DNA of 10,872 bases. It comes from Chloroflexota bacterium. GTDB lineage: Bacteria; Cyanobacteriota; Vampirovibrionia; Obscuribacterales; Obscuribacteraceae. The DNA is taken from positions 1 to 10,872 of the forward strand of contig SBAT01000310.1 in the NCBI GenBank assembly GCA_005240105.1, given 5' to 3'. The notes below the pieces were generated by a model, which saw only the letters and a program-made list of their open reading frames with translations, made no database searches and was not told the origin of the DNA. The number at the start of each line of letters is the position of its first letter. The stretch's first letter is position 1. Positions 1-6,767 of the stretch are shown here, piece by piece. Made by a program: the position numbers and the translations under genes.

Positions 1-2
1 CC

Positions 3-566
3 GAAGGTATAACTTACCCACTCGTTGCATCCCTCGTTGCCGATACCGGGCGCGACACATCCGGTGAACCAACAGGAGGCGTCGGTTATGTCGGCGATGC
101 CGAGAATTTCGAAGCGGTAAAAGCAGGTAAAAATGACAGACGCAGCAATTATGGACAAAGAGTTGCCAGCCGCGAAGAAATTTTGCGCGATCCAATATAT
201 GGAATCGATAAATCAAACAACCGGCAAAGCGGAGGACATATACGGTCTTTGGTTAGACGCGGCTACGATCTATTTATAGACAGTGGCGCACCACTAGTGA
301 TCAAACTAAACGCGCCATTTAGAGTTTCTTTGAACAGACCAAACCTTGATGTGCCGCTAAACAGCTCCGAATCAGCATCAGGCTCAGCCAGTATGTCGCA
401 GCCACCGGACATGATGCCCGGTTCCATCGGCACATCCGGCGGACCGGATTTACCACTGGAGGTAATTCGATCAAAAGGCAGCATGCATCGCGAGCGGCAA
501 GAAAGCGAAACGCGCACTCATTCAGAAGAAAGCAAAGAAACCCGCACAATGGAAACTCAGTTTTAG
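3..566 (+). CDS. C-terminal part of an exported/surface-type hypothetical protein (5' end outside window)
   Basis: The frame is open from the left edge to a TAG at 564-566, giving 187 residues with no convincing start, so the gene begins upstream of the window. A TTG at 183 is only an internal codon, because the frame stays open and protein-like before it. The segment around residues 85-109 (RRGYDLFIDSGAPLVIKL, then NAPFRV) has the alternating pattern of a closing beta-strand, 'G-x-D-L-x-I-x-x-G-x-P-L-x-I-x-L'. I associate this pattern with the ends of exported beta-rich bacterial proteins. The residues after about 110 are low in complexity, rich in Ser, Gly, Pro, Glu and Arg, and probably disordered. 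The stop lies 7 bases before ubiX, so the two are probably co-transcribed. I do not recognise the family with confidence, and no catalytic motif is visible. Confidence 0.7.
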   Translation, partial: EGITYPLVASLVADTGRDTSGEPTGGVGYVGDAENFEAVKAGKNDRRSNYGQRVASREEILRDPIYGIDKSNNRQSGGHIRSLVRRGYDLFIDSGAPLVIKLNAPFRVSLNRPNLDVPLNSSESASGSASMSQPPDMMPGSIGTSGGPDLPLEVIRSKGSMHRERQESETRTHSEESKETRTMETQF

Positions 567-573
567 GCAAGTA

Positions 574-1224
574 ATGAGCACAAAAGACAATCTCCCATTC
601 GTATTAGCCATGACCGGTGCCTCCGGGTCTGTCTATGGTCTGCGTCTTTTGCAATATCTACTGGAAATTGAACAACCAGTAGAAATGCTTTTATCCAAAG
701 CAGCAATGATGGTCATGCGGGAAGAAATGGATCTCGACGTAGGACCAGAAGCCAAAAAATTCTTGATCAACTATTTGTCTTTGCCGCAAGACTCGCCACT
801 GACCTTACACGACTTGTCCAACTATGGAGCCACCGTATCAAGCGGGTCATACAGGACTATGGGCATGGCTGTCGTGCCCTGCAGCGTCGGCACCCTGGGC
901 GCACTGGCTGCCGGATTGACCGGCAATCTCATCCAAAGAGCAGCAGCAGTCACCCTGAAAGAACGAAGACGCTTATTGATCCTTTTGAGGGAAATGCCTT
1001 TCGGTCAGATCCAGTTAAAAAACATGCTGACACTTTCTGAAGCAGGCGCTATCGTCACCGCTGCTTCACCGGGCTTCTATCACAAGCCACAAACAATTGC
1101 CGATCAAGTTGATTTTGTTGTCGGGCGTGTCCTTGATCAGTTTGAATTTGATCATGCCTTGTTCAAGCGCTGGAAAGGGAACGCCAAACCCTTACCAAGT
1201 TTGACAGGCAAGGAATCCAATTAA
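574..1224 (+). CDS. ubiX: UbiX-family flavin prenyltransferase
   Basis: The 216-residue protein should transfer a dimethylallyl group to reduced FMN, making the prenylated flavin needed by UbiD-type decarboxylases, for example in quinone biosynthesis. Family marks seen are the N-terminal flavin loop TGASGSVYG (residues 14-22) and SSGSYRTMGMAVVPCS (89-104). These are followed by TLGALAAGLTGNLIQRAA (107-124), LKERRRLL (128-135), REMPFG (139-144) and SPGFYHKPQTI (165-175). The basic and acidic residues of the phosphate/prenyl site appear intact (R122, K129, E140, Y169, R185 by family comparison). Length is normal for UbiX. The ATG is preceded by AGG about 7 bases upstream, overlapping the previous gene's stop. 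The TAA overlaps the rimM ATG by one base (TAATG), so translational coupling is likely. No ubiD lies in the window. Confidence 0.93.
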   Translation: MSTKDNLPFVLAMTGASGSVYGLRLLQYLLEIEQPVEMLLSKAAMMVMREEMDLDVGPEAKKFLINYLSLPQDSPLTLHDLSNYGATVSSGSYRTMGMAVVPCSVGTLGALAAGLTGNLIQRAAAVTLKERRRLLILLREMPFGQIQLKNMLTLSEAGAIVTAASPGFYHKPQTIADQVDFVVGRVLDQFEFDHALFKRWKGNAKPLPSLTGKESN

Positions 1225-1757
1225 TGACAGATCTGTTTCCCGTCGGCAAAATTGTCAGCTTTCATGGACTGTCCGGTGAAGTAAAAGTATATTTGGAATC
1301 CGGCAACAGCGAAATTGTCAGCGACATTGAAACTGTCATCGCCAAACACGACAAAAAACCCGAACTTACTTTGAACATCAGAGGCTTACGCGCCAAGGGC
1401 AATCAGTTGTTTCTTACATTTGTTGATTATCCTGACAGAACCTCAGTTGAACCGTTGCTTGATTATCTGTTGCTTGTCGATAGACAACAACTTAACGACT
1501 TAACAGAAGACGAATGGTGGTTATCAGATTTAGTTGGCATTCCCGTCTATACAACTGAAGGACGTCCCGTGGGCACCATATCTAGTGTCATCGACGGACC
1601 CACGCCAACGCTGGAAATCAAAGACCCATCGAACAAAGAGCAAGATGAAACAAAATCAATCTTGATTCCTTTTGTCAAGGATCTCGTTCCTGTCGTGAAC
1701 GTAAAAGACAAACGTATTGAAGTGATTGATTTGCCGGGATTGCTAGAGTTTCAATAG
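1224..1757 (+). CDS. rimM: Ribosome maturation factor RimM
   Basis: The 177-residue protein belongs to the RimM family, which binds ribosomal protein S19 and assists maturation of the 30S head. The N-terminal barrel begins with FPVGKIVSFHGLSGEVKVY (residues 5-23), matching the usual 'vGkIv..hGl.GevkV' start. The C-terminal PRC-barrel half has DEWWLSDLVGIPVYT (96-110), GRPVGTISSVIDG (113-125), ILIPFVKDLVPVVNV (146-160) and a 'pGLL' ending (170-174). Length is typical. The ATG overlaps the ubiX stop by one base. In many bacteria rimM sits in an rpsP-rimM-trmD-rplS operon. Here it follows ubiX instead and is followed by a 166-base gap. Confidence 0.93.
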   Translation: MTDLFPVGKIVSFHGLSGEVKVYLESGNSEIVSDIETVIAKHDKKPELTLNIRGLRAKGNQLFLTFVDYPDRTSVEPLLDYLLLVDRQQLNDLTEDEWWLSDLVGIPVYTTEGRPVGTISSVIDGPTPTLEIKDPSNKEQDETKSILIPFVKDLVPVVNVKDKRIEVIDLPGLLEFQ

Positions 1758-1923
1758 TTGTCAGCAGCTATTTAATTCTCTCTAAATGCAAGGCAAAAAT
1801 AACTTGCTTACCAATTGCATATAGAATATCTTTATACGGATGGAGTTCCATATTGCTCCAGGGTGTCAGCAGATGTCCAACTTGCCTGTAATCGGCAAGC
1901 AGAGACGTATCTAGAGGAAATAA
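1758..1923 (+). promoter_or_regulatory. Leader/promoter region of the GT20 gene with small inverted repeats
   Basis: This is the gap between rimM and the GT20 gene. A weak sigma70-like pair is possible: TTGCTT (1804-1809) and TATCTT (1827-1832), 17 bases apart. Three short inverted repeats are visible: GCAAG 1788-1792 with CTTGC 1803-1807; TGGAG 1841-1845 with CTCCA 1856-1860; and CTTGCC 1881-1886 with GGCAAG 1894-1899. The heptamer AACTTGC occurs twice (1801-1807 and 1879-1885). None of the hairpins is followed by a T-run, so none is a convincing rimM terminator. A good ribosome binding site, GAGG at 1914-1917, lies 6 bases before the ATG at 1924. Confidence 0.35.
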
Positions 1924-3399
1924 ATGGCTACGACACAAGCACATTTAAACGACACTCCTCCTCTGTTGTCTCACATCAACGCTGCTGAGTTGAAACCTTA
2001 TTTGCCGGCGCTCACCGTCATTTCTTTTCGTGGTCCCGGACAAGCAGGTGGTGTTTCCAAAGCGCTTGAGCCTCTGGTCAGACAGCTAGAAACCAAAATC
2101 AATTGGTTGGCACTATCGGATATTCCAGGAACAGCAAAATCAGACACGGCAACGCAAGCTGAACTGCCACGTCAGGTAATTGCCAATTTCAACGGCTTCT
2201 CTTACATCAAGCCATCAGTGCCGGCAAATTTATTCGAGCGTCACAGCACTGTCGTTAACAGTTATCTTTGGCCGCTCTTACATGAGCGCAAAGATCTGGC
2301 TGTATTTGACCGCGAAGCATGGCAAGGCTTCCGGCAACTAAACGAAGCTGTAGCTAATGAAGCGCTGGCAGCATCCACCCAAAGTTTTCCCACAATTGCT
2401 TGGATACACGATTATCAGTTGGCCCTTGTTGCACCGCATCTGGCAGCGGAAGCAGGAATTATCCCCTGCCAGTTTTGGCATGTGCCCTGGCCAAAGCCTG
2501 ATCAATTCGCTAATGCCATCGTTGCTGAAGAATTGATCACAGCTTTGTTATCCAATCATCTTTTGGGCTTCCACACAACCGAGTATGCGACAAATTTCCT
2601 GAACACAGTTCAGCTTGTTGTGCCAAATTCCCAAGTTGATCTATTAAAGATGCAAGTGAAGTACAACGGTCGCCTGACCAATGTCGTGGCTATGCCGTTG
2701 GGCTTAGACTTTGCTTACTGGGAGCGCCTGTCCATGGCTAACCGCCCTAAAGCAGCAGCCATGCCCAAGAAATATCGCTTAGCCAATCAAGTTCTACTTG
2801 GCGTTGACAGATTAGACTACGCCAAAGGACTGATAGAGAAATTGTCCGGATTGGAACTGTTCTTGCACAACAATCCAACCTGGCACAGACGTTTCCATTT
2901 CGTGCAAATCGTACAGACCCCTCAGACCGCCGACAAAGCTCTCACTGAGTATCAACTGCAGGTTGAAGAGAAGGTCAAAGAAATCAATGAGCGTTATCAC
3001 TTAGATGATTGGGAACCAATTGTAATTCTCAACGAACATCTAGAACACTCCGAGCTAGCCGCCTGGTATTTAGCTGCCGACGCCCTTGTCACAACACCGG
3101 TACGCGACGGACTGAATCTCATCGCTAAAGAATACGTCGCCTGCCGCACTGACGAACAAGGTGCTGTAATCCTGAGCAAAACGGCAGGCTGTGCTGCCGA
3201 ATTATCACCGGGCGCATTGCTCGTCGATGCCGACAATCCCTATCAAATAGCCGAAGCCTTCACCGAAGCCCTATCAATGAATGTCGAAGAAAAACGCCGC
3301 CGCATGATCGCCATGAGACACGTCATCGGCTGGAATCAGCTACACGACTGGGCATTAGCCTTCTTGCATCAAGCTGTGAACTTAAACAGCAAAAGCTAG
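1924..3399 (+). CDS. otsA: GT20 glycosyltransferase, probable trehalose-6-phosphate synthase
   Basis: The 491-residue cytosolic enzyme of the GT20 family most likely joins a nucleotide-activated glucose to glucose-6-phosphate, forming trehalose-6-phosphate, an osmo- and stress protectant precursor. Seen in order: SFRGPGQAGG (residues 34-43, the N-terminal acceptor loop with R36), LWP (115-117), WIHDYQL (160-166; H162 matches the catalytic-site His) and FWHVPWP (184-190). Then come LLGFHT (213-218), GVDRLDYAKG (293-302; R296 and K301, donor phosphate contacts) and TPVRDGLNLIAKEY (391-404; D395 and E403). The length and the C-terminal 'AGCAAEL' and 'ALLVDADNPYQIAEA' segments fit OtsA. By recalled alignment to the E. 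coli enzyme, two acceptor-phosphate residues differ (Tyr76 to H107, Arg300 to Q334). A related acceptor, as in glucosylglycerol-phosphate synthase, therefore cannot be excluded. No otsB phosphatase gene is present. Confidence 0.82.
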   Translation: MATTQAHLNDTPPLLSHINAAELKPYLPALTVISFRGPGQAGGVSKALEPLVRQLETKINWLALSDIPGTAKSDTATQAELPRQVIANFNGFSYIKPSVPANLFERHSTVVNSYLWPLLHERKDLAVFDREAWQGFRQLNEAVANEALAASTQSFPTIAWIHDYQLALVAPHLAAEAGIIPCQFWHVPWPKPDQFANAIVAEELITALLSNHLLGFHTTEYATNFLNTVQLVVPNSQVDLLKMQVKYNGRLTNVVAMPLGLDFAYWERLSMANRPKAAAMPKKYRLANQVLLGVDRLDYAKGLIEKLSGLELFLHNNPTWHRRFHFVQIVQTPQTADKALTEYQLQVEEKVKEINERYHLDDWEPIVILNEHLEHSELAAWYLAADALVTTPVRDGLNLIAKEYVACRTDEQGAVILSKTAGCAAELSPGALLVDADNPYQIAEAFTEALSMNVEEKRRRMIAMRHVIGWNQLHDWALAFLHQAVNLNSKS

Positions 3400-3404
3400 T
3401 TTAG

Positions 3405-3962
3405 TTACCACTTCAGCTCAGAGAATTTTTCCATGTTCACTGTGGACATGTTGCGGTAGATTGCCAGCACGATGGCTAAGCCAACGGCAGCTTCTGCGGC
3501 AGCCACGGTGAGAATGAAGATGGCGAACAATTGTCCTTTGACATTAGCCGGATCAATATAGCGGGCAAAGGCGACAAGATTGATGTTGACGGCGTTAAGC
3601 ATTAATTCAATAGACATCAACACGCGAATAGCATTACGCGAGACGATCATGCCGTAGACGCCAATACAGAAAAGAATTGCCGCCAAAATTAGATAGCGGG
3701 TCAATGGTTCTTGGTTGGTGGTCAAAACAACAAAACCGGCAGTTGTAGCAGCTGCCACAATGGTTTGTCGGTTAGCGCCCATTGCCGCACAAATAAAGCC
3801 CAAGGCAACCAATCCAATGCAGACAAACAGATAACTGAAATCAGCATCCATTCCTATTGCCGTTAAGATAGGACCAACGCCACCGGCAAAATAGGCTAAT
3901 GCCATAACGGCTGCTATGACACTATAGGAAATAGCCAGACAATTAGACTTTGACGACATCAT
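3405..3962 (-). CDS. nuoK: Complex I subunit K with long N-terminal membrane extension
   Basis: Residues 88-185 are a normal NuoK/NdhE: a small three-helix membrane subunit of the proton-pumping arm. It has YLILAAILFCIGVYGM (90-105), MSIELMLNAVNIN (116-128) and TVAAAEAAVGLAIVLA (152-167). The two membrane glutamates essential in the family are present (E119, E157). The family is usually about 100 residues long, but this protein has 185. The first 85 or so residues are extra and hydrophobic, with likely helices near 8-26, 42-62 and 65-80. The ATG at 3962 has AGAGG a few bases upstream and overlaps the end of nuoJ by 20 bases, which supports the long form. An internal TTG at 3704 would give a canonical-length protein but has no visible ribosome binding site. 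The gene is the last of the operon. Confidence 0.9.
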   Translation of the reverse strand: MMSSKSNCLAISYSVIAAVMALAYFAGGVGPILTAIGMDADFSYLFVCIGLVALGFICAAMGANRQTIVAAATTAGFVVLTTNQEPLTRYLILAAILFCIGVYGMIVSRNAIRVLMSIELMLNAVNINLVAFARYIDPANVKGQLFAIFILTVAAAEAAVGLAIVLAIYRNMSTVNMEKFSELKW

Positions 3963-4572
3963 CAGTCCTCTCGATATAGTTAGTGTGAGTTCCGTTGCCG
4001 TCCAGTCCAGAAGTAACCTTCTCGATTTTCGGATCGGATTTGGCCAGCATTACAGCACCAATTAGAGCAGCCAACAGCAGAACTGAAGCAAACTCAAATG
4101 GCAGGGAATAGAAGGTCATCAACCAGCGACCCAAGACATAGGTAATATCTGGGTGCACATTTAAGCCTTGCACAGGCCATGGTTCAACAACGACAGCTTG
4201 GAAAATGGTCAAGAAAAGAAGCACTGAAGCAAATAGAGCGGGAAGCTTTAGTTTCGGTTGAGCAACCGACATGTCTTCTTCCATTTTGGGGTTGGTTAAC
4301 ATCAAGGCAATTACAACCACCAGGGTTATGCCCACCGCATAAATCATGATCTGCGCCAGAGCCAAAAACTGTGCTTGCAATAAAAGGAATAAGCCAGAAA
4401 TTGCTCCAAATACACCGATAAGCACAAAGCCTGCTCGAATAATCATGCGGTCAAAAATTACACCGAAAGCAAGTGGAATAGCCAAAATGCCCAGGATCAA
4501 AAATGACACCGGTTCAACATTGGCTTGCGCCCATATTGCTAGATTCATAAACATTTGCAGTTCAGGACTCAT
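3943..4572 (-). CDS. nuoJ: Complex I subunit J (NdhG-like)
   Basis: The 209-residue membrane protein is a proximal-arm subunit of complex I whose helices help couple quinone reduction to proton pumping. About five hydrophobic helices are visible, near residues 22-40, 44-66, 70-93, 111-130 and 157-178. The third contains the family segment QFLALAQIMIYAVGITLVVV (68-87), and the last has FEFASVLLLAALIGAVMLAK (159-178), both typical of NuoJ. The C-terminal tail (179-209) is polar. The start lies 9 bases after nuoI, with AGG 8 bases before the ATG. The last 20 bases overlap nuoK in another frame, which suggests coupled translation of the two partner subunits. Confidence 0.93.
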   Translation of the reverse strand: MSPELQMFMNLAIWAQANVEPVSFLILGILAIPLAFGVIFDRMIIRAGFVLIGVFGAISGLFLLLQAQFLALAQIMIYAVGITLVVVIALMLTNPKMEEDMSVAQPKLKLPALFASVLLFLTIFQAVVVEPWPVQGLNVHPDITYVLGRWLMTFYSLPFEFASVLLLAALIGAVMLAKSDPKIEKVTSGLDGNGTHTNYIERTDDVVKV

Positions 4573-4581
4573 CTCATTTAC

Positions 4582-5292
4582 CTATTTTGTTTCTTCTGGT
4601 TTTGTTTCTGGCTTAACTTCTGGTTTAGCTTCTTCTGTTTTTACTTCGGCAGATTTTGCTTCCACAGGCTTAGCAGCCGGTTTCTCAGCTACCTCGGGTT
4701 TGGCAGCAGCCGGCTTTTCGGAAGCTACTGGTTTTTCCGCTACAGCGGTGGCAGCAGCCGGTTTCGCAGCAGCAGCGGCGGCAGCTGGAGCTGCTTTAGC
4801 TGGTTTTGGTTTCGGCAATGGCATATTCTTCTTGTCGAAGTAATATCCGGACTCTTCTTGTGTCAAAGTGAGACGCTTCAAGTCGTAAATCAAATTGCCG
4901 CGGTTATAATCGGCCATTTCAAAATCATTGGTATTGATAATGCAAAGTGTCGGGCAGACTTCCGTGCACAGACCGCAGAACATACAGAGACCGTGATCGA
5001 TTTTAAAATCGATCAACTCCAACTTGTTGGTGTCGGTGGATTTTTGGGCAGTAATTTCAATGCACTTATCAGGGCATACTCTTTCGCACTGGCGGCATGA
5101 TATGCACAAGTGCTCGCCTGTTTCCGGGTTGACGGTCAATGCCAATCGTCCACGAAATGCACCGGGCAAATCGGGCATCAAATCCGGATATTCCTTCGTG
5201 ATTGGCGGGCGGAAAGTATGTTTACCTACCGTCGTCAGTCCCCTAACGACCTGATACAAGCCACCAACAGCTCGACCAATAATATCGAACAT
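4582..5292 (-). CDS. nuoI: Complex I iron-sulfur subunit I with Ala/Lys/Pro/Glu-rich tail
   Basis: The 236-residue protein is the peripheral-arm subunit holding two [4Fe-4S] clusters (N6a and N6b) that pass electrons towards NuoB. Two 8Fe ferredoxin motifs are intact: C63-x2-C66-x2-C69-x3-C73-P and C103-x2-C106-x2-C109-x3-C113-P. Each is followed by one more cysteine (C77, C117). GRLALTVNPETGEHLCISC (48-66) and the final NLIYDLKRL segment (133-141) are typical of NuoI/NdhI. The conserved body ends near residue 158. Residues 159-236 are an unusual low-complexity tail of repeated Ala/Lys/Pro then Glu/Lys/Pro units such as EKPAA and KPE. The tail is probably disordered and is not part of the usual family. 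The ATG is 3 bases after the nuoH stop. Confidence 0.93.
   Translation of the reverse strand: MFDIIGRAVGGLYQVVRGLTTVGKHTFRPPITKEYPDLMPDLPGAFRGRLALTVNPETGEHLCISCRQCERVCPDKCIEITAQKSTDTNKLELIDFKIDHGLCMFCGLCTEVCPTLCIINTNDFEMADYNRGNLIYDLKRLTLTQEESGYYFDKKNMPLPKPKPAKAAPAAAAAAAKPAAATAVAEKPVASEKPAAAKPEVAEKPAAKPVEAKSAEVKTEEAKPEVKPETKPEETK
4585..4818 (-). repeat. Low-complexity coding repeat: NuoI C-terminal tail
   Basis: This stretch encodes NuoI residues 159-236, almost wholly Ala, Lys, Pro, Glu and Val in loosely repeated units (KPAA, EKPA, KPEV, EAKPE). A run of seven Ala codons encodes residues 170-176. The units are degenerate, so it is a protein-level repeat and not an exact DNA repeat. The opposite strand stays open in two frames here only because of this composition. 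Confidence 0.85.
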
Positions 5293-5295
5293 TAT

Positions 5296-6744
5296 TTACA
5301 CAAGCTCCCTGAGGAAAGTAACGGCTAACAAGAGAATTAAGGACAGCGGAATCAATCGCTTCCAACCAAAATCCATAAGTTGATCGATGCGGAATCTTGG
5401 CAAAGTGCCACGGACGAGAATGGCGAAGATAACCAGTGAGTAGACCTTGACGATAACCCAGAAGGCACCGAAGAAAGTTTCCGGATTAATGAATGGCAAT
5501 GCTGGTAATTTCCAGTTGTTTACCGACACCAGCCAGTTCCACCATTGGGCATCCATGAAGCCCTGGATTGGTGAAGAGCCACCGCCTAAGAAAAGCACCG
5601 TGGCAATGGATGAAACAACAAACAAGTTGGTGAATTCAGCCAAGAAGAAAATGGCAAACTTAATACCACTATATTCAGTGTTGTATCCACTGACCAGTTC
5701 GGATTCCGCTTCCGGCAAATCGAACGGGATACGGTTGATTTCAGCGCAGGCACACGTGGCGTAGATGCCAAACAAGGTAAACAAACAACCAATTAGTGCG
5801 AAAGCAGCAACCATGCCACCCCATGCCTGGTTAACAGTTGCCCAACCGGCTTGTTTTGTAGCTTCGGTGACTTCCGGGCTCATATTCTTCAAGCCCTCAA
5901 GCGCCGCTGTTAAATGACCGAAGGCCTGCGGCACAGCACCACCGGCAAAGATGTTCCAGTTCAAAAGACCACCAGCTTGGCGCTCGGCAATTGATACCAC
6001 ATCTAAAGTGCCGGAAATTAGGCAGACAGTGATAATCGATAATACCAACGGAATTTCGTAGCTGATTGCTTGAGCAGCACTTCTTAAGCCGCCAACCAGA
6101 GAATACTTGTTATTACTGGCCCAGGCACCCATAACTATGCCGACCACAGGAATTGCCGAAACAGCAATGACATAGAAAATCCCCGTTGGGATATTGACTA
6201 TGGAAAAGAGCTGGTGGTTATTGGTCACGGCTGCCAGCAAAGGCACCATACCAATAATGGATGGAGCAAAGAAAATAATAGGAGCCAGGGTAAACATCAA
6301 GATGTCGGCGCCACGTGGCGTAATGTCTTCCTTAAATAAAAGCTTTACGGCGTCCGCTGCTGTTTGCAATAGACCATCCGGACCAACCCGGTTTGGCCCC
6401 TTACGCACGGTAAATAAAGCCAGCGCGCGTCTTTCGCAAAGCACCATGAACATGGCATTAATAGGAATGAATACAGCAACAGCCACAATTGGCGTCAGCA
6501 AACGGAAGGTGTTCGACCAGATGAGGTTCATGTCCGACGGTGATTCGCTAAATTTGCTGAACCAGTTAATTGCCCCATCAACTATAAAGCCGTTGTCGAT
6601 CCAGAATGGGATAGCCACACCAACCAGGAAACAAGCTGCCCAAACGGCACCGAAAATAATTGACAGCCAGATTACCGTCAGTCTAGTGAATTTGAAAATC
6701 TCGCCTCGGTTGAATGGCGTTTGGTATGGATATGAGTAACTCAA
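5296..6744 (-). CDS. nuoH: Complex I membrane anchor subunit H (NdhA-like), enlarged
   Basis: The 482-residue membrane subunit forms the quinone-chamber entry and links the peripheral and membrane arms. Conserved marks: ERRALALFTVRKGPNRVGP (104-122), KLLFKEDITPRGAD (134-147), SNNKYSLVGGLRSAAQAISY (210-229), EINRIPFDLPEAESELVSGY (335-354) with NTEYSGIKFA after it, and LPRFRIDQLMDFGWK (448-462). The family usually has 325-375 residues. The excess is an N-terminal extension of about 50 residues with an added helix (near 22-46), and an insertion of about 50 residues (roughly 267-315) before the Q-site loop. The start is TTG at 6744: an in-frame TAA lies directly upstream, AAGGA lies 9 bases before it, and the next in-frame Met is residue 72. 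The usual Gln before 'xRxGPNRVGP' is Thr here. Confidence 0.93.
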   Translation of the reverse strand: MSYSYPYQTPFNRGEIFKFTRLTVIWLSIIFGAVWAACFLVGVAIPFWIDNGFIVDGAINWFSKFSESPSDMNLIWSNTFRLLTPIVAVAVFIPINAMFMVLCERRALALFTVRKGPNRVGPDGLLQTAADAVKLLFKEDITPRGADILMFTLAPIIFFAPSIIGMVPLLAAVTNNHQLFSIVNIPTGIFYVIAVSAIPVVGIVMGAWASNNKYSLVGGLRSAAQAISYEIPLVLSIITVCLISGTLDVVSIAERQAGGLLNWNIFAGGAVPQAFGHLTAALEGLKNMSPEVTEATKQAGWATVNQAWGGMVAAFALIGCLFTLFGIYATCACAEINRIPFDLPEAESELVSGYNTEYSGIKFAIFFLAEFTNLFVVSSIATVLFLGGGSSPIQGFMDAQWWNWLVSVNNWKLPALPFINPETFFGAFWVIVKVYSLVIFAILVRGTLPRFRIDQLMDFGWKRLIPLSLILLLAVTFLRELV

Positions 6745-6767
6745 TTTAGTATGTTCCTTTATTTCGT

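Noticed and set aside
183..185. TTG at 183 as start of the first gene
   Set aside because: The same frame is open and protein-like from the left edge, and no ribosome site precedes the TTG, so the gene is cut off by the window.
1758..1800. Rho-independent terminator after rimM
   Set aside because: No GC-rich stem followed by a T-run is present; the inverted repeats seen are short and lack a T-tract.
3390..3420. Bidirectional terminator between otsA and nuoK
   Set aside because: Only 5 bases separate the stops, and the flanking sequence forms no convincing stem.
3702..3704. Internal TTG as the true nuoK start, giving a normal-length protein
   Set aside because: No ribosome site precedes it, whereas the ATG at 3962 has AGAGG and the usual overlap with nuoJ. 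The alternative is kept as a test in the findings.
4585..4818. Repetitive stretch considered as a CRISPR array or tandem DNA repeat
   Set aside because: The units are degenerate, have no constant spacers and are explained by the coding of an Ala/Lys/Pro/Glu-rich protein tail.
4346..5100. Long plus-strand open frames (4346-4843 and 4555-5100) opposite nuoJ and nuoI
   Set aside because: They mirror the low-complexity NuoI tail and nuoJ. The translations are skewed (runs of Ala/Gly or Phe/Trp/Ser), while the minus strand encodes clear complex I subunits.
6194..6739. Plus-strand open frame of 181 codons opposite nuoH
   Set aside because: It lies wholly within nuoH, which has all its family motifs, and the opposite frame shows no recognisable protein.
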